Assembly (NCBI GenBank): GCA_964598005.1
Contig: CAZRAL010000070.1
Coordinates: 1 to 11,772 of the forward strand
Direction of reading: 5' to 3'
Length of the DNA: 11,772 bases
Origin: CAZRAL01 sp964598005
Lineage (GTDB): Bacteria; Pseudomonadota; Gammaproteobacteria; Burkholderiales; Usitatibacteraceae
The translations under genes and the position numbers were made by a program. A model generated the notes under the pieces. The model saw only the letters and a program-made list of their open reading frames with translations. It was not told the origin of the DNA and did not search any database. Of the stretch, positions 1-7,316 are shown piece after piece (position 1 is the first letter of the stretch; the number at the start of each line of letters is the position of its first letter).

Positions 1-50
1 GACAACCGGACAGGTCGCGTGCTATAAATCCGGACAACTTAAAAACTCGC
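1..50. repeat. Two direct copies of a CCGGACA motif, possibly the edge of an insertion sequence
   Basis: The heptamer CCGGACA occurs at 7-13 and again at 32-38, each followed by a purine-rich stretch. Closely spaced repeated terminal motifs are a feature of some IS ends, for example IS21-like elements, so this may be the tail of an element lying to the left of the window. No transposase sequence is visible here, and two copies of a heptamer could be chance. The identification is weak. Confidence 0.2.
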
Positions 51-70
51 AACAAGCAGATCTTCACAAT

Positions 71-99
71 TTGACATCTTGAAAGCCTTCACGTAACTT
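71..99 (+). promoter_or_regulatory. Candidate sigma-70 promoter upstream of metX
   Basis: A perfect -35 hexamer TTGACA lies at 71-76. It is followed by a 17-base spacer and a weak -10 hexamer TAACTT at 94-99. Transcription would start near 105 and give a leader of about 135 nt that runs through the hairpin at 204-235 before reaching metX. The -35 and the spacing are good, but the -10 matches only the TA start and final T. It is the best promoter I see upstream of metX. Confidence 0.35.
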
Positions 100-203
100 T
101 GCACAGGCGCCGATTTGACGATCAGCTTGCGGGCGCGGAGAAACTGGAAGTTCAGGGATTCCAATAAATACGGCTAAAGCGGCGATCTGAATTCAACGCA
201 GAG

Positions 204-235
204 AAGCCCGATAGCACAAACTGTCGGGCTTTTTT
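204..235 (+). terminator. Rho-independent terminator-like hairpin just before metX
   Basis: An 8-bp perfect stem pairs AAGCCCGA (204-211) with TCGGGCTT (224-231), around a 12-base loop. A run of six T residues follows at 230-235. The structure ends 6 bases before the metX ATG at 242. It could terminate a gene to the left of the window. If metX is transcribed from the promoter candidate at 71-99, it could instead act as an attenuator. No known SAM-riboswitch consensus was recognised in the preceding leader. Confidence 0.75.
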
Positions 236-241
236 ACTTCC

Positions 242-1366
242 ATGGAACCTTTAATCGCTACACCCCAGACCGCGCATTTTTCCGAACCGCTGCCGCTTGC
301 CTGCGGCATGCCCTTGTGCGACTACGATTTGGCCTACGAAACCTATGGCACGCTGAATGCAGATCAATCGAATGCCATTCTGATCTGCCACGCGCTCAAT
401 GCCTCGCACCATGTTGCGGGCACTTACGCCGGCCAGCCCGACCAAACAGGCTGGTGGGACAACATGGTGGGCTCTGGCAAGCCAGTCGATACCGATAAAT
501 TCTTTGTGATCGGGGTAAATAACCTCGGCTCCTGTTTTGGCTCGACCGGACCACTGTCAATCAACCCTGTCAGCGGAAAAGCATACGGCGCGGATTTTCC
601 GCTGGTGACAGTGGAAGATTGGGTCGATTCTCATGCGCGCCTGCTTGATCGACTCGGCATTACGCGGCTGGCCGCGGTCATGGGCGGCTCGCTGGGCGGC
701 ATGCAGGCGTTATGCTGGGCATATCGCTATCCGTCGCGGGTGGCCCAATCACTGGTGATCGCCGCGGCGCCCAATCTATCGGCGCAGAACATTGCTTTTA
801 ACGAAGTGGCGCGGCAAGCCATTTTGTCCGACCCGGATTTTTACGGCGGGCATTTCGCGGAAAAACAGGTGGTGCCCACGCGCGGGCTAACCGTGGCACG
901 CATGATCGGTCACATCACCTACATTTCGGATGACCAGATGGAAAGCAAATTCGGCCGCGGCTTGCGCGAAGGTAAGAACTTTTCCTTCGCGCCAGAATTC
1001 GAGATTGAATCCTATTTGCGCTATCAGGGCGAAAAATTTTCCGGTTATTACGATGCCAACACCTATTTGCGGATCACCAAAGCGCTCGATTATTTCGATC
1101 CCGCCCACGCGTTTGGCGGCAACCTGGCGCGGGCGCTATCGCCAGCCACCGCGAAATTTCTGCTGGTCTCTTTCACTACCGACTGGCGCTTCCCGCCTGC
1201 CCGTTCGCGCGAGATAGTGAAAGCCTTGTTACGCGAAAAGAAAAACGTGACCTACGCCGAAATCGATGCGCCGCACGGCCATGATGCTTTTTTGCTCGAC
1301 AACGCGCAGTATCACCGTGTGGTGCGGGCCTTTTTGGCACAGTCATTAACGGGCCTTACCGCATGA
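242..1366 (+). CDS. metX: Homoserine O-acyltransferase (MetX family)
   Basis: This enzyme transfers an acyl group from acyl-CoA to the hydroxyl of L-homoserine, the committing step of methionine synthesis; it acts in the cytoplasm. The 374-residue product has the family length and an alpha/beta-hydrolase fold. The nucleophile elbow GGSLGG places the catalytic Ser at 150. The other triad residues are probably Asp314 (in TTDWRFPP) and His347 (in PHGHDAFLL). The N-terminus TPQTAHFSEPLPL and the motif LICHALNASHHVAG are typical of MetX, which fixes the start at 242 even though no Shine-Dalgarno is visible; the terminator hairpin occupies that place. The gene overlaps metW by 4 bases (ATGA), implying translational coupling. 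Many proteobacterial MetX proteins use succinyl-CoA rather than acetyl-CoA, and I cannot tell which from sequence alone. Confidence 0.96.
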   Translation: MEPLIATPQTAHFSEPLPLACGMPLCDYDLAYETYGTLNADQSNAILICHALNASHHVAGTYAGQPDQTGWWDNMVGSGKPVDTDKFFVIGVNNLGSCFGSTGPLSINPVSGKAYGADFPLVTVEDWVDSHARLLDRLGITRLAAVMGGSLGGMQALCWAYRYPSRVAQSLVIAAAPNLSAQNIAFNEVARQAILSDPDFYGGHFAEKQVVPTRGLTVARMIGHITYISDDQMESKFGRGLREGKNFSFAPEFEIESYLRYQGEKFSGYYDANTYLRITKALDYFDPAHAFGGNLARALSPATAKFLLVSFTTDWRFPPARSREIVKALLREKKNVTYAEIDAPHGHDAFLLDNAQYHRVVRAFLAQSLTGLTA

Positions 1367-1953
1367 TCACCCGCAAGGACTTTGAAGCCATTTCACAATG
1401 GATCGAGCCGGGCACATCGGTGCTCGACCTGGGCTGCGGCGATGGGTCATTGCTGCGTTTTCTGCAGCAGGGCCGCGGTATCGTGGGTTATGGCATTGAA
1501 AACGACGAAGCCAACGTGCTGGTTTGCATTCAAAATGGCGTGAATATCATTCAATCCAACCTTGAATCGGGCCTGAAAGAAATCGACGATGGCGCATTCG
1601 ATTACGTTATCCTCTCGCAAACCTTGCAGGCCATGAAGCGCACCGAAGCGGTGATCGGGGAAATGCTGCGCGCGGGCAAGGAAGCCATTGTCACCTTTCC
1701 CAACTTCGGCTACTGGCGGCACCGGGTGCAGATTGCGTTTCAGGGCCGCATGCCGGTTTCCGATGATCTGCCCTATCAATGGTATGACACGCCTAATGTG
1801 CACCTGTGCACAGTCGCCGACTTTGATGCTTTTTGCAGGCAGAAAAAGTTGCGTGTGCTCAGCCGTCTGGTGATGCACCACGAGCGCGAGCAGACCATTT
1901 TGCCAAACCTGTTTGGAACGCTGGCCCTGTATCGACTGGCGCAGGATGAATGA
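1363..1953 (+). CDS. metW: Methionine biosynthesis protein MetW (class I methyltransferase fold)
   Basis: The 196-residue protein has a SAM-binding motif I, VLDLGCGDGSLL, near residues 20-31, and the conserved MetW segment TFPNFGYWRHRVQ in the middle. The family is almost always encoded next to metX in proteobacteria and is needed for, or stimulates, homoserine acylation; its exact biochemical role is not settled. The start codon overlaps the metX stop as ATGA, so the two proteins are probably made in linked amounts. Length and both ends look normal, with no frameshift. I saw no clear terminator in the 174 bases between this gene and the convergent efflux operon. Confidence 0.95.
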   Translation: MITRKDFEAISQWIEPGTSVLDLGCGDGSLLRFLQQGRGIVGYGIENDEANVLVCIQNGVNIIQSNLESGLKEIDDGAFDYVILSQTLQAMKRTEAVIGEMLRAGKEAIVTFPNFGYWRHRVQIAFQGRMPVSDDLPYQWYDTPNVHLCTVADFDAFCRQKKLRVLSRLVMHHEREQTILPNLFGTLALYRLAQDE

Positions 1954-2116
1954 GGAGGGTCAGCAGAAAATCTTTCACCGCCAATCCCGCAGTTCGGAAT
2001 GAGAGGCACGTCAGCAAGAGTTGGCTATCAACATGCGAAAGCAAAAGCAGTCTGCTGCTCTGGCGGAGCCTCGCTGCACTACTCATAAGTCAGTAATTTA
2101 AGCGAAACTTTGCAAT

Positions 2117-2136
2117 AAAAAACGCAGCTAGCGTTG
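2117..2136 (-). terminator. Probable terminator of the efflux operon, overlapping the transporter stop codon
   Basis: Read on the minus strand, a 5-bp stem AACGC/GCGTT (2131-2135 with 2121-2125) encloses a 5-base loop. It is followed by a T-rich tail complementary to the A-run at 2117-2122. The transporter stop codon (2128-2130) lies in the loop. The stem is short, but the T tract and position fit a rho-independent terminator. On the plus strand no T-run follows, so it would not end metW transcription. Confidence 0.5.
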
Positions 2137-5100
2137 CTGAATCGATGCGGCCGCAGCTGAAACATTTCCTGCAAGGGGTGGCGTGCGGCTGATACGTGCG
2201 CGCACCCAGCCATAGAATTTCTTCATCGAACGGTAAGTAAAGCGTATCAGCAGTAACGCCAGCAGGGCTTCAAAAAATGTCACCACGAATGCGATAAATG
2301 CATTCCCGCGCGCTTCGCGTGCATGGAATTTGGCAATGACACGGTCGCGTGTAATTTCGATGCTGTCGTAAAAAGTGGGCACCACCAGTAGCGTGAGCAG
2401 GGTGGAGGTAATCGTGCCGCCAATAATCGCTATGGCCATGGGCCGGTAAAATTCTCCGCCTTCGCCCAGCGCGAGCGCCACCGGCATCATGCCTGCAATC
2501 AGCGCGAAGGTGGTCATCAAAATGGGGCGCAACCGTACACGCCCGGCGTGCATCAGCGCTTCTTCGCGGTTGATGCCTTTCGCTTCTTCCTTGCGTGCGC
2601 AGTCGAGCAGCAGGATGGCATTTTTGGCGACCAGCCCCATCAACATGATGACGCCGATGAAGCTCATCAGGTTCAGCGTGCCTTTGGTCGCCAGCAAGGC
2701 CAACACCACGCCAATGAGGGATAGCGGCAGCGAGAGCATGATGGGGAGTGGCGCGGTGAATGATCCAAACTGGATAACGAGGGTGAAATACATGAGGCCA
2801 ATACCCATTACCAGCGCAATGAACATTTCGGTGAATACTTCCTGTTGGTCGCGCGAAGCGCCGCCCAGTTCCAACCCATATCCGGTCGGGAAGTCGATTT
2901 GCTTGGCGATTTTCATTGCATCCGAGGTCACTTCTCCCGGTGAGCGCCCTTGTACATTGGCTGAAACGGCGATCATGCGCTTGCCATCCGAGTGCTGAAT
3001 CTGCGCCGGGCCTTTGCCCATAGTCACGGTGGCAATCTGATCCAGCGGCACCATCATGTTGCTCCCTGAAACCGCGATGGGCAGACGCTCGATATTGGCC
3101 GCGCTGACGCGGTCACTGGGATGCAGGCGCACCGCCACATCGCGCGTTTCGCCTGTGGGGTCGACCCAATCGCCCACTTCCACACCCGCGAAGGCGACGC
3201 GCAAGGCTTGCGCGGCGTCCCCCACAGAGATGCCCAGATTGCTGGCGAGGCCGCGATTCAATTCGATTTTCAGTTCGTCTTTGGGGTCTTGCTCGGAAAG
3301 ACCAACATCGACGGCACCCGGCACTTTCGCAAGTTTTTCCATGAAGTCGCTGGTGATAGCCATCAAGCGGCGCGAATCGGGGCCGGAAAACTGGATTTGC
3401 ACAGGTTTTCTGGCGCCGTTGTTCAGATCGTCGAGCACGGTATATTCCGCGCCCACAATCTGTGTCAGCAGTTTACGCAGGTCAACGGCGATTTCGCTGG
3501 CTGAGCGTTTACGTTTGGTGCTCTTGCCGATGTCCACATACACACGCCCACCCCCTGCTCTGATGTTGCTATTGGTCGCCACCGTTTCCGGTAAGCTGCG
3601 CGCCAGCTCGGCGGCCTTTTCCACTTTCAGGCGCGCGTAATCGAGGCTGGCGCTGGATGGGGTACGCACTTCGATGGCGACAGTACCCACGTCTGATGCG
3701 GGCAGGAAGCTCGAGCCACCCACGGTACCCTGCAAAATCAGCGCCACAATAAGACTTAACCCGGCAATGACCGCCATGGAACGGCGATGATGCAACGCCC
3801 ACGCGATGACATTGCCGTAACGGTTGGCCTGGTGATCGAACCAGGTATTGAATTTGGCCAGCCATTGACTCAATCCCTTCTTGGGTTGATGCGCATAACC
3901 CACTGGATCGCCCCAGTAGGCGGAGAGCATGGGGTCCAGCGTAAATGAGATAAACAGGCTGACCAGTACCGAGGTGGCCACCGTCAAGGCAAAGGGGCGA
4001 AACCATTCACCCGCTCCGCCGCCCATGAAGGCCACGGGGATGAACACGGCGATGATGGAGAAAGTGGTGGCGGTTACGGCGAGGCCAATTTCGGCGGTTC
4101 CCGTGCTAGCGGCCGTGCGCCGGTCTGCGCCCATTTCCATATGGCGTACGATGTTTTCGCGCACGACGATGGCATCGTCGATCAGCACCCCGATTGCGAG
4201 CGATAGTCCGAGCAAGGTCATGAAGTTGAGCGTGAACCCGCACAGCCACACGGCGATGAAAGCAGCGATGACCGAGGTCGGCAGCGCCAGTGCGGTGATC
4301 AGCGTGGAGCGCCAGGAATTAAGGAATGCATAGACGACGAAGATGGTTAGAATGGCGCCGAACAGCAAGGCTTCGATCACGTTTCGCAAGCTGCTTTGTG
4401 CCTCTTCCCCACCATCCTGCGTGATTTCCAGTTTGGTGCCGGCTGGCGCTTCTTTGTTGATGTCGTCGACCAACTTGCGTACTTTTTCGGCGACCGACAC
4501 GGTGCTGGCGTCGCGAGAGCGAGTAATGGAAATGCCTACATTAGGATGGCCGTTGCGCACGCTGTAGCCAGACAGTTCGGCAAAACCATCTTCAATGGTG
4601 GCGATCTGGCCCAGGCGCACGATTTGGTTGCCGCTGCGTTTTAATACGATCTGCTCGAATTCGGCCGGCGACTCGATGCGACCGACAAGGCGAATGCTTT
4701 GTTCATCCAGCGGCCCTTTTACCCGGCCTACCGGCGCGGTGGTGTTTTGCATGCGCAGTGCATTGACTACTTCGGTTACCGAGACATTAAATTCACGCAA
4801 CTTCTCAGCATGCAGTAATACCGAGAGTTCGCGACGTAAGGAACCACTGACGTTGACACCCGCAACCCCATCGATACTGCGGAAGCGGTCGGCGATGACG
4901 TCCTCGGCAAAGCGGGAAATTTCTGCGTGCGTTTGCTTCACTGAGGATAACGCCAATTGCATGATGGGTTGGGCGGAGGGATCGATGCGGAACAGGGTAG
5001 GCTCGCGCATTTCCAGTGGCAACTTGTGCCGTACCGAAGCAATGGCATTGCGAATTTCGTCGGAGGCCTCGACCATGTTCTTCTTGAAATTGAAGATAAT

Positions 5101-5376
5101 TACGATCTGCGCCCTGCTTTCACTGGCCGTCGAACGGATCTGGTAGACCTGCGAGATGCTTTGCAGCGATTTTTCCACGCGATTGATGATCTCGCGCTCC
5201 ACCGTCTCGGGCGAGGCCCCCGGATAAGGGATTTGCACCACCATGACGGGTTGCTCAACATCGGGAATCTGGTTGACGCGCAATTTTTTGAGCGCGAGCA
5301 AACCCAGACACATCAACATGATGATGACAACCACCGTGGAGACCGGTCTTTTGATACTGAAGTCGGATAGGAACAT
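2128..5376 (-). CDS. RND-family efflux transporter, AcrB-like inner-membrane pump
   Basis: This is a proton-driven RND pump, which would export small hydrophobic or amphiphilic compounds from the periplasm or membrane through a tripartite complex. Its 1082 residues begin MFLSDFSIKRPV, the standard RND N-terminus, with TM1 near 11-30. TM2-TM6 lie near 336-487, TM7 near 533-552 and TM8-TM12 near 850-1003, with two large periplasmic loops between. The TM4 proton-relay pair is Asp400-Asp401 (GVLIDDAIVV), and the TM10 lysine is Lys918 (GLVAKNAILLLD), so it belongs to the drug-efflux (HAE) type rather than the heavy-metal type. A good GAGGAA ribosome site precedes the start. The C-terminus is longer than AcrB and carries an extra hydrophobic segment near 1026-1047. 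Substrates cannot be predicted. It lies 18 bases after its adaptor gene. Confidence 0.93.
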   Translation of the reverse strand: MFLSDFSIKRPVSTVVVIIMLMCLGLLALKKLRVNQIPDVEQPVMVVQIPYPGASPETVEREIINRVEKSLQSISQVYQIRSTASESRAQIVIIFNFKKNMVEASDEIRNAIASVRHKLPLEMREPTLFRIDPSAQPIMQLALSSVKQTHAEISRFAEDVIADRFRSIDGVAGVNVSGSLRRELSVLLHAEKLREFNVSVTEVVNALRMQNTTAPVGRVKGPLDEQSIRLVGRIESPAEFEQIVLKRSGNQIVRLGQIATIEDGFAELSGYSVRNGHPNVGISITRSRDASTVSVAEKVRKLVDDINKEAPAGTKLEITQDGGEEAQSSLRNVIEALLFGAILTIFVVYAFLNSWRSTLITALALPTSVIAAFIAVWLCGFTLNFMTLLGLSLAIGVLIDDAIVVRENIVRHMEMGADRRTAASTGTAEIGLAVTATTFSIIAVFIPVAFMGGGAGEWFRPFALTVATSVLVSLFISFTLDPMLSAYWGDPVGYAHQPKKGLSQWLAKFNTWFDHQANRYGNVIAWALHHRRSMAVIAGLSLIVALILQGTVGGSSFLPASDVGTVAIEVRTPSSASLDYARLKVEKAAELARSLPETVATNSNIRAGGGRVYVDIGKSTKRKRSASEIAVDLRKLLTQIVGAEYTVLDDLNNGARKPVQIQFSGPDSRRLMAITSDFMEKLAKVPGAVDVGLSEQDPKDELKIELNRGLASNLGISVGDAAQALRVAFAGVEVGDWVDPTGETRDVAVRLHPSDRVSAANIERLPIAVSGSNMMVPLDQIATVTMGKGPAQIQHSDGKRMIAVSANVQGRSPGEVTSDAMKIAKQIDFPTGYGLELGGASRDQQEVFTEMFIALVMGIGLMYFTLVIQFGSFTAPLPIMLSLPLSLIGVVLALLATKGTLNLMSFIGVIMLMGLVAKNAILLLDCARKEEAKGINREEALMHAGRVRLRPILMTTFALIAGMMPVALALGEGGEFYRPMAIAIIGGTITSTLLTLLVVPTFYDSIEITRDRVIAKFHAREARGNAFIAFVVTFFEALLALLLIRFTYRSMKKFYGWVRARISRTPPLAGNVSAAAASIQQR

Positions 5377-5394
5377 GGCTGGTTTCCTCTTGTT

Positions 5395-6579
5395 TTATTT
5401 TTTGCTGTTAGTGGCGGGGGCAGTCGATGTTGGGGCTGGAGTTGTGAGCGCCGTAGTTTTGGCTGACGTTAATTCAAGGCGCTGCCCATCCTTGAGTGTG
5501 GCCGAAGGGTGACGAATCAACTTATCGCCTTCACTCAATCCACTTTGTACGATGTAATCTCCTGTACGCAGATCACGCTCACCGATGCTCAGGCTTGCTT
5601 TTTGCAAGGCATTACCTTTTACACGCCAGGCATAGGCTTTATCACCGTCGCGTATCAAAGCCGTAGCGGGAATCGTGAGGCTGATCGTATTGCCCGATTC
5701 GATCTGGCCTTCGGCATACAAACCGGCCAGTTTCGGTTGTTTGCTGCCCTCAAAATCAACAAGCACCTCGACCTGGCGTGTTGTGGCATTGGCGGCAGGA
5801 TTGACGCGCCGCACCTTGCCGGTGAACTCCTGCTCGCCATAACCATTGATGCGCAAAACCACGGGTTGCCCCGCGTGGACTTCGCCAATCTTGTCTGCCG
5901 AAACCAGCCCTTCAAAACGCATGCTGGTCGGGTCAATGACTTTGACCAGTTCTTTACCAATTTGCGCCGTATCCCCAGCGGACACTTTGCGATCACTGAC
6001 CATGCCATCAAACGGTGCGCGTACTTCCGTGCGCTGCAACTGTTGACGCGCTTGAACGGCCCGTGTTTTAGCAGCGGCGAGGTCACTTTGTGCATTGTTG
6101 CGGCGCGTTTCAGCGTCATCCAGGGCCTGCGCCGAAGCCATACCCGAGCTGCGCAGAGTGGTCATACGCTGAAACTGGCGCTCAGCCTGCATAAAAGCCT
6201 GATCAGCAGCACGTACCGACGCTTCAGCGGAAGCCAGGTTATCGCGAATAGTGGTATCGTCGAGGCGCACCAATAAATCACCGCGGCGGACGCTGTCGCC
6301 ATTTTCTTTCAATACCTGCAATACCACGGCCGATACTTCAGCGCGTAAATCTGCGCGCCGCTCGGGTTGTACCGTGCCGGTTATCGAAGGCCCCGAGGCG
6401 AGGGCATTGTTCTGTATGGTTACCAGGTCTTCGGAGGAAACCAGCAGCGGACGCTGTTCAGCAGGGGCGCTGCCTTTTGCATTTTTTTCTGCGCCCTTGC
6501 CACATGCTGTAAGCATTAATAGAATCAGGGCAAAAACGCTGATAAGCCGGGCAGGTGCATATTTTGTATAGGGCAACAT
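5395..6579 (-). CDS. RND efflux periplasmic adaptor (membrane fusion protein), predicted lipoprotein
   Basis: This adaptor would link the RND pump to an outer-membrane channel. I chose the ATG at 6579 (394 residues) because it gives a classical lipoprotein signal: charged N-terminus, hydrophobic stretch, and lipobox LTAC with Cys26 as the acylation site. An AGGA lies 8 bases upstream. The in-frame ATG at 6657 would add 26 non-signal residues and has no ribosome site. Domains in order are a first lipoyl half near 78-105 (ENGDSVRRGDLLVRLD), an alanine- and glutamine-rich alpha-helical hairpin near 110-180, a second lipoyl half near 183-215 (RAPFDGMVSDRKVSAGD), a beta-barrel, and a membrane-proximal domain. 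The tail is rich in Thr, Pro and Ala. It is first in a two-gene operon with the pump; no outer-membrane factor or regulator gene is in the window. Confidence 0.92.
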   Translation of the reverse strand: MLPYTKYAPARLISVFALILLMLTACGKGAEKNAKGSAPAEQRPLLVSSEDLVTIQNNALASGPSITGTVQPERRADLRAEVSAVVLQVLKENGDSVRRGDLLVRLDDTTIRDNLASAEASVRAADQAFMQAERQFQRMTTLRSSGMASAQALDDAETRRNNAQSDLAAAKTRAVQARQQLQRTEVRAPFDGMVSDRKVSAGDTAQIGKELVKVIDPTSMRFEGLVSADKIGEVHAGQPVVLRINGYGEQEFTGKVRRVNPAANATTRQVEVLVDFEGSKQPKLAGLYAEGQIESGNTISLTIPATALIRDGDKAYAWRVKGNALQKASLSIGERDLRTGDYIVQSGLSEGDKLIRHPSATLKDGQRLELTSAKTTALTTPAPTSTAPATNSKK

Positions 6580-6675
6580 AGTGTGGGTCCTGAAAAATTT
6601 ATTTTTCAAAGAGTTATTTTCTAAAGCCGCAGTAAAACAACCGAAAATCATGTCCATAACAGCAAGGCAGCGCGC

Positions 6676-6704
6676 ATTATCGCTTGTTTACCCGCAAGGG
6701 TCAC
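6676..6704 (-). promoter_or_regulatory. Candidate promoter of the adaptor-pump operon
   Basis: On the minus strand, a -35-like GTGACC (6704-6699) is followed by a 17-base spacer and GATAAT (6681-6676), which matches 5 of 6 bases of the -10 consensus. The start site would be near 6669, leaving a leader of about 90 nt before the adaptor ATG at 6579. No operator palindrome or regulator gene was seen nearby. The evidence is pattern only. Confidence 0.35.
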
Positions 6705-6952
6705 GCACGGCTGTTTGGATTGCTTACTAAATATGTCCGAAAAAAATATAAATCGTCGCACGTTTTATCCCTGGCAAATAGTGTGCCGCAGTGTTTATGC
6801 TTTAACCATGTTTTTGCGATGAGGCAGCTACAAAATATGACGAAATGCAGAAATCGATGCTTTTCTAGTGTTGGTCATGCCAGCGGGGCTGCTCAACCGA
6901 GGCAACAGTTGCATTTGCCGTATATCGGCGATCTGCTTTCCTACTAATCGGC

Positions 6953-6983
6953 ATAATGAGTGTAATCTTCACGTCATTATTTT
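6953..6983. repeat. AT-rich hairpin in the gene-free stretch
   Basis: A perfect 7-bp inverted repeat ATAATGA/TCATTAT (6953-6959 with 6974-6980) has an inner GTG/CAC pairing and is followed by TTT. It could be a weak plus-strand terminator, or simply AT-rich structure. The rest of 6658-6952 is AT-rich and gene-free apart from the promoter candidate; a small open frame there has no recognisable features. Confidence 0.3.
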
Positions 6984-6985
6984 AA

Positions 6986-7119
6986 GGAACCTCTGAATAA
7001 GTCCTCCATGAGCTGCGTTTTGACAAGAATAGATCAGATTCAAGGCATCGTAGTTGCCAACATCGGCAGGTCGTATCCGTTGATACGAAGCCACGCCGAA
7101 GATGGACTATTCTTGTCAA
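6986..7119. repeat. Multi-stem inverted-repeat element, possibly an IS-derived or MITE-like remnant
   Basis: The stretch opens with GGAACCTCTGAATAAGTC (6986-7003), which resembles ends I associate with some betaproteobacterial insertion sequences. A perfect 13-bp inverted repeat follows: TTGACAAGAATAG (7020-7032) with CTATTCTTGTCAA (7107-7119). Nested inside are TCGTATC/GATACGA (7071-7077 with 7082-7088, 4-base loop), CATC-GGC against GCCGAAGATG (7061-7067 with 7095-7104, two-base bulge), and a small GGCA/TGCC hairpin (7044-7058). The whole could fold as a closed multi-branch structure in RNA or single-stranded DNA. No mirrored copy of the opening motif is seen, so if this is an element one end is missing or unrecognised. 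Confidence 0.5.
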
Positions 7120-7156
7120 CACCCGCATGGGGTGCCGCAAGGATTTTGCCTGGTAC

Positions 7157-7177
7157 CGGCAAGCCTCTGGCTTGCCG
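7157..7177. repeat. Perfect 9-bp hairpin with 3-base loop
   Basis: CGGCAAGCC (7157-7165) pairs exactly with GGCTTGCCG (7169-7177) around TCT. There is no T tract on either side, so it is not a normal terminator. It lies 38 bases after the multi-stem element at 7020-7119 and may belong to the same repeat. The sequence from here to 7316 holds no gene I can support. Confidence 0.55.
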
Positions 7178-7316
7178 TGGGCCGAAGGCTAGCGCAGTTG
7201 TCAAATGCGCGGGCGGTCTGCTGTGTTGCGGTGCTTGCGAAGGGAGGTCAATTTTGAGTGGAAATCAACACCTGCTGCGTTTGTAACCTGACGCTGTCGC
7301 ATACAAAGACATCAAT

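Noticed and set aside
120..168. Possible C-terminal end of an upstream gene (short frame ending in TAA near 168)
   Set aside because: Only about 29 codons are open and they match nothing I recognise; the terminator at 204-235 is the only hint of an upstream gene.
106..241. A known SAM riboswitch in the metX leader
   Set aside because: I could not find the conserved core sequences of the SAM classes I know; only the terminator-like hairpin is supported.
2489..5370. Several long plus-strand open frames inside the RND gene
   Set aside because: They are antisense shadows of a well-supported 1082-residue transporter in GC-rich DNA and show no family motifs.
5509..6276. A 255-codon plus-strand open frame opposite the adaptor gene
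   Set aside because: The minus-strand frame has a lipobox, lipoyl halves and adaptor motifs. The plus-strand translation has none and no ribosome site.
6684..6947. An 87-codon plus-strand open frame in the gene-free stretch
   Set aside because: It has no ribosome site, an unlikely amino-acid composition and no recognisable motif. It also overlaps the best promoter candidate of the efflux operon.
7020..7119. An integron attC site
   Set aside because: The outer arms do not show the GTTRRRY/RYYYAAC core sites, and there is no cassette arrangement or integrase.
7008..7286. A 92-codon plus-strand open frame
   Set aside because: It lies across the multi-stem inverted repeats, so the frame is better explained as a by-product of repeat sequence. 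The translation is Cys- and Gly-rich without a family pattern.
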